From positions 1-10,447 of the forward strand of contig JALNQF010000946.1 in NCBI GenBank assembly GCA_028456385.1: a DNA stretch of 10,447 bases. Direction: 5' to 3'. Below are positions 1 through 8,170 of this stretch, in pieces. The position numbers and the translations under genes were made by a program. Numbering within the stretch: position 1 is the stretch's first letter; each line of letters begins with the position of its first letter. This DNA comes from Ophiosphaerella korrae. Its lineage: Eukaryota > Ascomycota > Dothideomycetes > Pleosporales > Phaeosphaeriaceae. The notes under the pieces were generated by a model that searched no databases, was not told the origin of the DNA, and worked only from the letters and a program-made list of their open reading frames with translations.

Positions 1-33
<33 letters not shown>

Positions 34-47
34 AGAAGAAGAAGAAG
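1..47. repeat. Compound microsatellite (CTA)11 then (AGA)n
   Basis: Eleven perfect CTA units fill 1-33 and run into an AGA/GAA tract to 47. The array touches the left edge, so its true length is unknown. On the minus strand it reads TAG repeats. In this mutated background these could derive from CAG or TGG repeats by C-to-T or G-to-A change, but that origin is inference. Confidence 0.9.
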
Positions 48-859
48 TATACTAAAAAGACTCTAGTACTATAAACGCTCTTACTCTTACCCTCTTATAC
101 TTTCTCTCCTAAGAGAGTTATAAGTACTCTCTATAAGGAGCCCTACTTCTACTACACTTATAGCGCGTTAGTAAGCTACTCTAATAGGAGCTACTATAAC
201 TTTCTTAGGGAGGGAGTTTAGCGTTGTATACGCTATACTACTAGTAGCTATAGCTGCGTTCTTATATAAGTTAATTTAAAATTTTTACTCTAGCTCTTTA
301 ATTTGCTACTTTAAGAGCTACTCTAGCTCTTTATCTAATATTAGTTAACTAACTTATATTATAGCTCTAAGATTACTTACTACGCTACTATTACTTTTGT
401 TACTACCTAGGCCTATAAGGCTCTAGAGAGAGAGCTTAAAGCTCTCTAAAAGACTTTCTATATACTACTTAGTAAGGTTATAGAAGAGACTCTAGGTCCT
501 TAGACTCTTTTACTACTCTTACTTCTACCTCTACCTTAGCCTACGCCTATACCTATACTTACTACTACTACTACTTCTACCTCTACTTATAATCTCGCTA
601 CTACTACGCTTACTAACGCTACCTTTATAATAGAAGCTATTACTACTTTACTAGCTAAAGACGCTTAAGCTAAAGAGGCTTTTATACGTTATTTACGCGT
701 AAGAGTACTTTTTAATAAGTTTATTAATTTTATATTTTAAATAGATACTCTATTTTAAGCTTAGCTCTAAGCTTTAGCTCTACGCTTTAGCGCTTTAATT
801 TAAAGACTTCTTTATAGCTCTATACTCTACTTTTATAATTCTTGTAACTTAAGCTTAGC
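48..859. other. TA-rich flank, no firmly identified element
   Basis: This stretch lies beyond the copia RNase H end, where a copia 3' LTR would be expected. I looked for counterparts of the 6022-6186 LTR (the AGAGCTTCGCTCT hairpin, the TATATATAAG box, the TAATA end) and saw none. It holds a 14-bp direct repeat, ACTCTAGCTCTTTA, at 287-300 and 320-333, and one moderately open plus-strand frame, listed separately. It is probably another decayed repeat or a long untranslated region, but I cannot name it. Confidence 0.5.
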
Positions 860-860
860 T
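402..860 (+). pseudogene. Possible gag-like coding remnant, unidentified
   Basis: In the frame starting at 402 there are only about eight stops in some 150 codons, few for sequence this rich in TAA and TAG. The translation begins with a helical-looking segment of alternating Lys/Leu/Glu (about 411-450), passes through a Leu/Pro run and a Thr/Ser-rich stretch (about 504-610), and continues into another helical, charged segment (about 625-720). That layout resembles the N-terminal part of a fungal retroelement Gag or another transposon protein. I recognise no domain, no zinc knuckle and no start codon. The opposite strand is also fairly open here and would be Ser/Arg-rich, so even the strand is uncertain. 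If real, it belongs to a third element beside the copia copy. Confidence 0.25.
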
Positions 861-1545
861 TATATATCTTTAAGGTTAAGGTAAGCTTTAAATCTCTTAA
901 ACTACTACTCTAGGAAGTGCTTAGTTAGGCTATCTACTAGTATCTCGCTCGTTAGTATATAAGAAACTTAAAATAAGCCTCTAGCGTACTCTTATCTTAG
1001 CTATATATTCTATATATCTATATAACGTAAGCGCGTTATTACTCTCTTATTTTTGCTTATAATAAGTCTAATTATTTACTAATTATTATAGAAGATTATC
1101 TAAGTAGCTTATACTTAAGCGTAAGTAGCTTAGCTTTAGTAGTAGAGGTAGTTACTATAGCTTATCGTACTACCTTCTATATTACTACTCTACTAAAGAG
1201 TATTACAATATAGCTATAAAATAAGTAGCGCGTTACTAGATTGTTAGCAAACAACGCGTCTCTATATATAAGTAGCTTAGTGTCTTGCTACTTACTATCT
1301 TACTACTTACTATCTCGCTACTAGCTATCTTGCTACTTACTATACTAGACTAATAGGTGCTAAGTTCTATATAGGTAAATAATAACTTAGTTTACTACTT
1401 TAAGATACTTTTAGCTTAGATTTGTAAGATATTAAGAGAGCTTAGTAGCTACAAATACGACGTCTAGTTGTACTATTATTGCTATATACAAGATAGATCC
1501 TACTTACTCCTAGTAGTCTTTAATTTTACACTTTAAGGCCTCTCC
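860..1545 (-). pseudogene. Copia RNase H and C-terminus, with a frame change
   Basis: RNase H would remove the RNA strand during cDNA synthesis. The segment opens with Gly-Ser-Ile-Leu-Tyr-Ile-Ala, typical of the copia RT-RNase H connection. The first catalytic Asp is kept at 1260-1258 (Arg-Asp-Ala-Leu-Phe-Ala-Asn, family Gly-Asp-Ala-Ser). The Thr-Glu-Ala-Glu motif reads Thr-Lys-Ala-Lys near 1140. The Cys-Asp-Asn motif reads Tyr-Asn-Asn near 1090, now in another frame (codon starts 1 modulo 3), which continues through Leu-Arg-Tyr-Ile-Asp-Ile and Leu-Thr-Lys-His to a TAA at 862-860. Between the Thr-Glu-Ala-Glu and Cys-Asp-Asn positions the spacing is shorter than usual, so a small deletion with frameshift at about 1108-1137 is likely. 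Confidence 0.85.
1284..1343. repeat. 15-bp tandem repeat, four copies, in the copia RNase H frame
   Basis: Units CTTGCTACTTACTAT (1284-1298), CTTACTACTTACTAT (1299-1313), CTCGCTACTAGCTAT (1314-1328) and CTTGCTACTTACTAT (1329-1343) follow one another. On the minus strand each unit encodes five residues, roughly Asp-Ser-Lys-(Gln or stop)-Gln, just before the first RNase H Asp. The repeat is a multiple of three, so it keeps the frame. It looks like an internal expansion of a Gln/Ser/Asp-rich loop that predates the point mutations. Confidence 0.85.
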
Positions 1546-1569
1546 TTTACTTAGCTATAGCTCTTCTAC

Positions 1570-2340
1570 TAGTAATAGAGTTACTAGAAAGCTTGTAGAG
1601 CTTATAAGATTAAACTTTTTTGCTATCTTATTAATATACTTATTGTAGACGAGCGTAATAGTCCTATCTAGCTAACTCTATATTACTTGTACGCCTAAGA
1701 ACTAGCTTACTAGGCCTTTGTCTTCTATATTATAGGCTCGTTTAATTCTCTTAATAATTTAGTAAGCTTCTAATTAGTAGATTTTGTAATATATTACTAA
1801 TATATTGTTAACGTAAAAGAGAAAGAGTATTTTACGCTCCTTATTATAGAACAAGTACAGCTCTTCTTTTAAGACTATAAGACTAGCTTGTTTAAGTATT
1901 CTTAAGAGCTCCTTATACTAAAGGAGTAGTAAGTCTTTAAGGCTATACAGCGCTTAATTAAGCTTAACGTACTTACTAGCTACTTTAAACCTATCTAAGA
2001 GCTTGTAGATAACTACTAGTTAATAATCTCTATATACGTAGAGGAAAGCTCTAATAACGTTATACTAAGCTACTTCTAGGTTAAACTTAGCTACAATCGC
2101 TATTACGGTTTAAAACGAGCGCACTACTAACGTAGTAGCGTAAGTTAATTATATTAAATTAATTATTTAGAGGTCTCTACGCACTATAATCTAAGCTTTA
2201 TACTTAAGAAAGTAGCTATCTTAGTTAAGTTTATATATAAAAACCTACTTTAGAGGTAGTAGCTAATTACTTAATTGCGAGCGCTTTATCTCCTCCTAGG
2301 TGCTAGCTACTAGTAGCGTATTAATCTCTTTCTAAGCTAC
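1570..2340 (-). pseudogene. Copia reverse transcriptase
   Basis: The RT would copy element RNA into cDNA. Just inside the domain the translation gives Leu-Pro-Leu-Lys-stop-Val-Phe-Ile-Tyr-Lys, the fungal copia Leu-Lys-Trp-Val-Phe block with Trp turned into a TAG at 2247-2245. It is followed by Lys-Tyr-Lys-Ala and Val-Arg-Arg-Asp-Leu, matching the Lys-Ala-Arg-Leu-Val-x-Arg-Gly motif. The catalytic Tyr-Val-Asp-Asp box reads Phe-Tyr-Val-Asn-Asn-Ile, with both Asp codons changed to Asn at 1809-1804 (GAC/GAT to AAC/AAT). That alone would abolish polymerase activity. After it the conserved Phe-Leu-Gly-Val region (about 1710-1690) and a Tyr-Ile-x-Lys-Ile-Ala segment are still visible. Confidence 0.9.
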
Positions 2341-3329
2341 TTATTTAAAGAGCTACCTATATAGGTACGTATATAGGTGCTTCTAATTTTGTAGTAGTAG
2401 TAGGAGCTTATCTTAATATAGATAAGCTTATAGTTATAGCTTAAGCTAAGTAGCTACTATAATTATAGCGTTTACTACAGCGAGCTCTATATTTAGGTTA
2501 TAGTCTATTAGTACTTATAGGAGTAGCTTGTCTAGTATACTACTCTATTTGCTCTACTTAGGTTTATATAATAATAAGTAAGCGCTTAAGCTTCTAGCGC
2601 TATTATCTAGCTTATTATTTTAGAGTCTTTAGCTTAATTACGTTAGCGCTAGCTATTACTAGCGTGTATACTACTAATAAGCTCTAACTATATTATTTAG
2701 AGCTATATAAGATACAGCTACTTAATAAAAGATAGTATCTACTTTATTTAGAGCTATAGAAGCTATAGCTACTTAAGGAGAGGTAGTTTAATAAGTAGTA
2801 GTTTGATTTAAACTCTTATCTATTAGCTACTCTAAGGCGCTCGCTTCTCTAGTTAATTGCAATTCCTAGGAGCTTTTAGATACTTTACTATATTAATTTC
2901 TATAATTAATATTAGTACCTATATACTAAACTCCTCTAGGTTTAAGTATTTACTCTAGAGTTTAAAGGCTACTAAGCTTAGGTTACTCTATATAGATTCT
3001 ATATAGTTTACTAGCTAAGCTTACTACTTATATAGAGTCTACTCCTTATTCTACTAAGATAGCTAGCTAGCTAGCCTAGCTTTTAGTATTACGTAGAGCT
3101 CTACCCTCTAGATTCTACTCTAGGTGCTCGCCTTACTAGTAGCTTTCTAGGATTTAAGCTACTTCGCGGAGCTAGTTATATATATTATCTTAGGTCTCTT
3201 CTACGTTGCGCGTTATATCTTTATATAACACGTTAATAAGTTTTTAAATCTCTAGCTTTAGAAGCTCTTAATAAGCTTTACTCCTCTTGTTATAGAAGAG
3301 CTACTTATTAAATATTATATTACGCGTTA
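2341..3329 (-). pseudogene. Copia integrase-RT linker
   Basis: This kilobase of the same polyprotein lies between the integrase C-terminus and reverse transcriptase. In copia polyproteins the interval is poorly conserved and usually low in complexity. In the gag-pol frame I see no motif I can name, and stops are frequent. No separate gene is evident on either strand. I assign it only because the frames on both sides are in register across it (from 3741 to 2340 is an exact multiple of three). Confidence 0.6.
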
Positions 3330-4240
3330 TAATTACTTAATCTAATTCTAGGACTTATATCCTATATATATTAGATACTCTATATCTTACTAAATATCTA
3401 ATATAGCCCTAAGGGCTTATTTTAAAGCCTCTCTTATTACGCCTAGCTACTTACTCCTTATTAAGTAGATATACGTAGTAGCTATAAGCGTATACTCTAC
3501 TCTAATCTAGCTAAAGGTCTGCTATAGTAGCTCTTACTTACTTAGGCTAATAGTATCTAAAGTACTATCTAAACTAGCTATTAAGTACTATATTAGGAGC
3601 TTATATATTATAAGTATAGCTTAGGCTTATATTATATAGCTATGTAGCTACCTCTACTATCTCTAGCTAGAGCCTTTCTAGTAGGTTAACACTTATCCTT
3701 ATCTTAATTACTTTTATTATTATTTCTTAACTAGCTCTCTTAGCTCCTCTATTTAGCTCGTGCGTATATACTAGAGTACTCTTAACTATAATTTTTTCTT
3801 ATTTAGCCTAAATCTAGAAGCGCGTCTTACTTCTCTATAGGAGTATTACTACTTTATTATCTTACTAGAGTACGCATATATAAAGCTTATAGCGCGTTAG
3901 TAGTAGCTTTATAAAGCTTTTAAATACTCTTATTATTTCTTAAAGCGTTTTACTTTATAATAGGTAGGTATAGAGCTTACTACTATACTTGCACTTAAGT
4001 AGTATAGTCTAAACTTCTCTAAAGCGGCTAGTAGGTATATTAAATAGGTCCTACGCTACTCGCTAGTATAGGCGTAAGGCTCTCTCTCTAGGCTACCTTA
4101 AGATAACTTACTTAGTATAAGCTATTAAGTAATACTCGCACTTAATGCGCGCTATCCTATTAATACGCACGTTTCTTACGCTCGTTACTAGCGCTTGCAG
4201 TGCTTCTAGTCTAAGATAACTAGCTCTAGCGTGCTAAAGC
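3330..4240 (-). pseudogene. Copia integrase (zinc, core and C-terminal parts)
   Basis: Integrase would insert element cDNA into the genome. The Gag-pre-integrase/zinc block reads Leu-stop-His-Ala-Arg-Ala-Ser-Tyr, where the family has Leu-Trp-His and Gly-His. The first His is kept at 4233-4231. The paired Cys block keeps one Cys (4140-4138) while its partner is Tyr (4131-4129). Core acidic positions: Asp kept at 4050-4048, Asp kept at 3861-3859, and Lys at 3741-3739 in the His-Glu-x-Asn-x-x-Ala-(Glu)-Arg motif, so the third catalytic acid is lost by GAG to AAG. Spacing is 62 and 39 residues between them. The C-terminal region (about 3410-3340) matches the conserved fungal copia stretch with Gly-Tyr-(Leu)-Val-x-Tyr-Arg and Asn-Ile-Tyr-Arg. 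Confidence 0.85.
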
Positions 4241-4589
4241 TCTTCTAAGTTACTTCTAGGCGTTGTGTGCTATAAGTTAAGCTATTAATTAACTTAATTA
4301 CCTTAAGTTACGCTTATAATAGTTAGATAAAACGTAATAAGCTTATATTTAATAAAAGTAAGATTATATTTACGTATTAGTGTCGCTAGTATAATACTCT
4401 CTACTAGCGTTCTTACTCTTAGAGTTGCGTTAAAACCTTAATACTAGGCTCTAGCTTACTATAATCGAGCTTTAGATACTATATTAATATAAAATCCTTT
4501 AACTACTACTACTTTATAAAGTATAAGATTCTCTATATACTTACTATAAGCTCTATTTAGAGCGTTCTTAAGAACTTAAGTACTTTTAC

Positions 4590-4740
4590 TAAGTATTAGA
4601 AACGCTTATATACTTACCTCTACGTAGCTTACGCCTTTTACTCTTATAAAGGAGCCTAGTTCTATAAAACTTATTAAGTTAACTAGGTAGAGAGTAGCTC
4701 TATTATCGAGTATAGTACTCTTAGAGAGTAGGTAAGTGTC
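4590..4740 (-). pseudogene. Copia aspartic protease core
   Basis: The protease would cut the polyprotein into Gag, integrase and RT. The active-site block is readable on the minus strand: Ile-Leu-Asp-Asn-Arg-Ala-Thr-Leu-Tyr, with the Asp codon at 4707-4705. Copia proteases have Asp-Ser-Gly-Ala-Thr followed by His. Here the catalytic Asp survives, but Ser-Gly has become Asn-Arg and the His has become Tyr, all G-to-A or C-to-T changes. A following segment of alternating hydrophobic residues (Phe-Ile-Glu-Leu-Gly-Ser-Phe-Ile) matches the protease fold. The Gag-pre-integrase region begins downstream. Confidence 0.8.
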
Positions 4741-5898
4741 GAAATCTAGCGTTAAGTAAGCTCTAGGTGCTAGCTTAATAAGTTTACCTAAGTTAATAAG
4801 TATGCCTAGGTTAAGAAGTACTGCGTTTAGCTAGCCTAGGTAGACTAGAGCCTTTAATTTAACTAACTCTAAGCTAGCTTTAACTAGTTCCTACAAGAGA
4901 CTAGCTTACTTTTAAGTTACTAAGGTTTTAACTACTACAAAGCGTAGCTTATCTAAACAAGCCTATATTTTTACCTTTCTATTATTGTCTATTTTAAATA
5001 GATTACTAGTAAGCACTACTTATACCTATCTATAATCTTATAGCTTCTAGTAGTAAGCTTAGCTATATAGGTAGTTGTATTTTAAGTTAGTACTTAAGCT
5101 TAAGCTTAGCTTAGATCCTCTAAATATTACAAATACGCTAGCTCCTTAATTAGTAGTTTAGAGCTTATACTCCTATAATAGAGCTAAGTAGATACTACTA
5201 ATTTGCTTTAGCGTAAGTGCCTTTAAGCTAAAGACTAAGCTCTAGATTACTAATTAGCTTATTATCTAAGCTTAGTCTAGAGCTAGCTTTAGCGTTAACA
5301 CCTCTAGGAAATCTTACACTATAAGCTTACCTATTACCTCTATAATATTATACGCGATTATACGCTAATATAGGCGTAGCTACTTATTATACTAGAGCTC
5401 TAGTAATTATTGTCCTTAGTAAGCCTTCTATAGATAGGCTTAGTATTAAGCTTAAATAAGATTACTAGCGCTAGTATTAAATAAAGCTAGTAGGCTCTTT
5501 AGCGTTTAGACAAGCTCTTGTAATATAGCTTTATTATTCGTAAGTAGAGTTATCTTAGCTATTACTAGATAACTTAAATTAACTATAGCGTTTACCTAGG
5601 CGCTTAGAGCTCTAAGGCGTACTATTCGCGATACCTAGGTATCTTTTATAGCCTAGTATTTCTCTATTATAAGCTTATAGGTAGCTACCTCTTCTACTAT
5701 TACTAGGCTCTTTAGTTTAAGTTAAACTAGTTTGTTAGCGTAGATATTAGAGACGTTATTAGCTTCTAGATTAACTAGCTACTAGATACCTAGCTTAAGA
5801 GCGTTGTAATAGAGTTGTATAAACTATACTAGCTATTATAAGCGCTCGTTAAGTAAGGTAGTACCTTTATTAAGTAGAGTAATCTTACTATAAGATAT
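4740..5898 (-). pseudogene. Copia Gag region
   Basis: This is the N-terminal third of the copia polyprotein, upstream of protease. Gag would form the virus-like particle that packages element RNA. The first 100 or so codons stay open except for stops at expected Gln/Trp positions, and read as a helical, charged protein with Asn/Leu/Lys/Gly near the start. A Cys/Tyr-rich patch around 5080-5020 is where a CCHC zinc knuckle could have been, but with Cys/His replaced by Tyr I cannot confirm the spacing. The family assignment rests on frame continuity with the downstream protease and on position, not on a conserved Gag motif. Confidence 0.65.
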
Positions 5899-6021
5899 TG
5901 TAAGCGTTTAAGTAATAGATAAGATAAGATAAGATAAGATAAGAGTATACTAAGCTCGTAATCTCTTACTGTAGTATATAGGATAGAACTATTAAGTAAT
6001 TTTTAGCGCTAGGCTTATAAC
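5899..6021 (-). other. Copia leader between 5' LTR and gag
   Basis: This is untranslated sequence between the LTR end (6022) and the inferred gag start (5898). The primer-binding site should begin right after the LTR. The minus strand there reads GTTATAAGCCTAGCG (6021-6007). I cannot match it confidently to a tRNA 3' end because C-to-T and G-to-A changes obscure it. The leader also contains the (TTATC)5 tract. Confidence 0.5.
5918..5942. repeat. (GATAA)5 pentanucleotide tract
   Basis: Five perfect GATAA units lie in the copia leader, about 20 bp upstream (in minus-strand sense) of the inferred gag start. On the minus strand they read TTATC, a pyrimidine-rich run. A role in element expression is possible but not shown. 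Confidence 0.9.
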
Positions 6022-6186
6022 TATTACGAGATACAAGCTTAGGAATAAGTAGGAGATAATTATTAATTAAAGAGCTATCTAAGCTAGGCTACTTATATAT
6101 AGTAGAGTAGCTCGAATAGCTTATACAGCTTACTTACTACTATAGGCTTACCTAAATCGTATAGAGCGAAGCTCTAACTTGCAATA
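6022..6186 (-). repeat. Probable copia 5' LTR (165 bp)
   Basis: On the minus strand the segment begins TATTGCAAG at 6186 and ends CGTAATA at 6022. Both ends fit the canonical TG...CA after RIP (TG to TA and CA to TA). Inside are a perfect hairpin AGAGC-TTCG-CTCT (about 6175-6163) and a TATA-like TATATATAAG (about 6100-6090), suitable for a U3 promoter. It sits directly upstream of the gag leader, and gypsy coding sequence begins on the other side of its outer end. The boundaries are inferred from the termini and the junction only, because no second LTR copy is present for comparison. Confidence 0.6.
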
Positions 6187-6214
6187 GAAGGATATACTAT
6201 TTAAATAGACTTAG

Positions 6215-6670
6215 GAATATAATAAAGTATTTAATTAGATTAAATAACGTTTTATAGAAAACCTAGTTATTAGAATATATAACCTAGAACTACTAGTAAT
6301 AGTAAAAATAGATACATCTAACTTAGTCTATAGAATAGTACTAATACAAGAAGACTAAACTATAAAACAAGAACATTTAGTTAAATACTTCTCTAAGAAA
6401 ATAAAGCTAGTAGAGCTTAACTACCTAATTTATAATAAAGAGATACTAGTAATCTATAAAGTATTTAAATAATAGAGAGTATACTTATAAGAAGTAAAAT
6501 ACTAAATAAAAGTCTATATAGACTATAAGAATTATATAAGATTTATAATAAATAAAGACTTATTATAACGCTATATAAGATAGTAGGAGTTCTTATTAAT
6601 ATTTAACTTTAAAGTTATATATATAAAAGAGAAAGAAAACTAATTTATAGATACTCTTAGTAGAAAACTA
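6215..6670 (+). pseudogene. Gypsy RNase H domain
   Basis: The first catalytic block reads Ile-Asp-Thr-Ser-Asn (family Glu-Thr-Asp-Ala-Ser), with the Asp codon GAT kept at 6311-6313. Next come Tyr-Phe-Ser-Lys-Lys and Glu-Leu-Asn-Tyr-x-Ile-Tyr-Asn-Lys-Glu-Ile-Leu (about 6388-6455), the strongly conserved Ser-Arg-Lys...Glu-x-Asn-Tyr...Asp-Lys-Glu-Leu-Leu stretch. The Trp-Arg-x-Tyr-Leu motif then has stop codons at the Trp position, and Ile-Asp-Tyr-Lys-Asn marks the Thr-Asp-His-Lys-Asn motif (His to Tyr). The domain closes with Asp-Thr-Leu-Ser-Arg (about 6650-6665), matching the Ala-Asp-Ala-Leu-Ser-Arg end of gypsy RNase H. Confidence 0.9.
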
Positions 6671-6901
6671 GACTTATAAGAAGAAGTAAACGCTACTAGT
6701 ATAGTTCTAATTAAGAACAAAGAAGGATATTTAGTCCTAAATATACTAAAAATAGCTATAATACTTAAGAGAAAGAGTAGTAAGCTAGACAAATAGATTT
6801 AGAAAGAAATAAGAAAAGCCCCTAAAGAAATAGAGAAACTTAAGATTTAAGAAGGCCTTATATAAGCCTATAGAAAAACGTATATTCTAGGAAAAATATA
6901 A

Positions 6902-7900
6902 AGAGAATTTATACAATAATTCTATAAACTACTAGTATATAGATATTAAGAAATTAATAAAACACTAGATAGACTACTAAGAGATTATTATATCCTAAGA
7001 GTAAAGTAACTAGTAATAGAAGTACTACAAGACTATATAGAATACTATAGAAACAAGTATAGTAGATATATACTATATAGAATATTATAACTAATTAAAG
7101 TACTAGAAAGACTTTAGAGAGTTATTATAATAGATTTTATTACAAAACTACCTAAGTTAAAGGACCTAATATTAGGAGTTAAATACAACAAAATCCTAAT
7201 AATAGTAAATAAACTTACAAAGTACTTATACTTTAGACTATACAAAGAGAAAAGTAGGATAGAAGTTACTATATACTAGGTCCTAGGAACTATAATTAGC
7301 TAATATAGACTACTAGATAAGATTATTATAGATAGAGACGTAAGATTTATATTAAAACTATAGGGAATAATAATAGTATAATTAGGAATTAAATATATAA
7401 TATTAATAGTATACTACTTATAGATAGATAGATAATTAGAACGTATAAACTAGACAGTAGAATAATACCTAAGATACTACCTTAATTATAACTAAAACAA
7501 TTAGGTATAGTTACTACCTATAGTATAGTTAGTATATAATAGCGTAAAGAACGTAGTAATAGAAGTATTACTCTTCCTTATAAACTATAGATTTAACCCT
7601 AATATATACTAAACACTAAGAATTAAAATATCTTAGTCTCTAAAAAGAGAAAACCTTACTAATAAACTTAAAGATATACACAATTAATTAAGACAAGACG
7701 TAGTATTTCTATAAGATTGTATAAAAAAATATTATAATAAGAAATATATAAAGGGACCCTAATTTAAAGAGAGAGAAAAAGTATAGTTACTATAAAGAAA
7801 TATTAAAAGTAAATAATTAAGCTTAAAACTAGACTATATTAAGATAAGACTATACAAAGTAGAGAAAGAAGTTACACTAGTTATATTTAAATTAAGACTA
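6902..7900 (+). pseudogene. Gypsy integrase with all zinc ligands lost
   Basis: Zinc domain: the two His positions are Tyr (6923-6925 and 6944-6946) and the two Cys positions are Tyr (7034-7036 and 7043-7045), followed by Arg-Asn-Lys. Catalytic core: Asp at 7133-7135 in Ile-Ile-Asp-Phe-Ile, Asp at 7331-7333 in Ile-Asp-Arg-Asp, and Glu at 7439-7441 in Glu-Arg-Ile-Asn. All three acids are kept, and the spacing is exactly D-X65-D-X35-E. The stretch before the Glu, normally His-Pro-Gln-Thr-Asp-Gly-Gln-Thr, is reduced to a GATA-like repeat with stops. About 7760-7880 the GPY/F region is recognisable from Lys-Leu-Asp-Tyr...Leu-Tyr-Lys-Val-Glu, with the Gly-Pro-Tyr triplet now Arg-Leu-Tyr. Confidence 0.9.
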
Positions 7901-8014
7901 CTAAGTAAAATAAGGATATATCTAATATTCTACGTAGTACTACTAGAAAAGGCACTACAAGATATAGAACTACTAGTGTATAAAGTAGATACGTATAGAG
8001 AATAAAAAGAATAA

Positions 8015-8170
8015 GAAGTTAAAGAAATCCTAGTATATTAGTTCTATAATAGTAGAAACTACTACTTAGTAAAATAGATAAGAATAAACAAAAAAGGATA
8101 ACTATAGGAAGAAATATAAGAACTAGAAGATAACCTTAATTACTCTAAGAAACTAGAAGAGTTCTAAAGT
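8015..8170 (+). pseudogene. Gypsy integrase C-terminal chromodomain
   Basis: The segment reads Glu-Val-Lys-Glu-Ile-Leu, then Asn-Tyr-Tyr-Leu-Val-Lys-stop (Trp position at 8075-8077), a tail with Glu-Glu-Ile near an expected Trp-Glu-Pro, then Asp-Asn-Leu. This is the chromodomain signature (Glu-x-Ile-Leu-Asp...Tyr-Leu-Val-Lys-Trp...Trp-Glu...Asn-Leu) found at the C-terminus of chromovirus integrases. In that family it is thought to steer integration to methylated-histone heterochromatin. The domain follows the GPY/F region in the same frame. One of its key aromatic positions is a stop here. Confidence 0.85.

Larger units (their letters stand above)
860..5898 (-). pseudogene. Copia gag-pol polyprotein, decayed
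   Basis: This is the whole coding span of the copia element, about 1,680 codons, a usual size for a fungal copia Gag-Pol. The likely original start is an ATA at 5898-5896, where ATG would have become ATA; a recognisable Gag N-terminus follows (Lys-Ile-Thr-Leu-Leu-Asn-Lys-Gly). Landmarks by codon number from there: protease Asp about 398, integrase zinc region from about 556, integrase Asp about 617 and 680, the Gly-His-Ile-Gly-Tyr-type region about 831, RT Lys-Trp-Val-Phe position about 1218, YVDD position about 1364, first RNase H Asp about 1547. Stops lie where Gln or Trp is expected, and many Tyr, Lys, Asn and Val lie where His/Cys, Glu, Asp and Ala are expected. The reading ends at a TAA at 862-860. 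Confidence 0.9.
860..6186 (-). mobile_element. Ty1/copia-type LTR retrotransposon, RIP-mutated, 3' LTR not found
   Basis: Reading on the minus strand, the element has a 5' LTR (6186-6022), a leader with a (TTATC)5 tract, and a gag-pol frame in copia order: Gag, protease, integrase, reverse transcriptase, RNase H. Integrase ahead of RT is diagnostic for copia as opposed to gypsy. The Gag start, protease Asp, integrase zinc and catalytic positions, RT YVDD position and first RNase H Asp all fall in one frame (codon starts divisible by 3) across about 4.7 kb. Decay has therefore been by base substitution with almost no net indels. A frame change near 1108-1137 precedes the end of RNase H. The element abuts a plus-strand gypsy fragment at 6187 and probably inserted into it. 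It is dead: no start codon, dozens of stops, altered catalytic residues. Confidence 0.9.

Noticed and set aside
1284..1343. CRISPR-like array from the repeated 15-bp units
   Set aside because: The units are directly tandem with no spacers and keep the copia reading frame. The context is a fungal retrotransposon.
6165..6176. AGAGCTTCGCTCT hairpin as a transcription terminator
   Set aside because: It lies in the U3 part of the inferred copia LTR of a fungal element. A bacterial-type terminator reading has no support.
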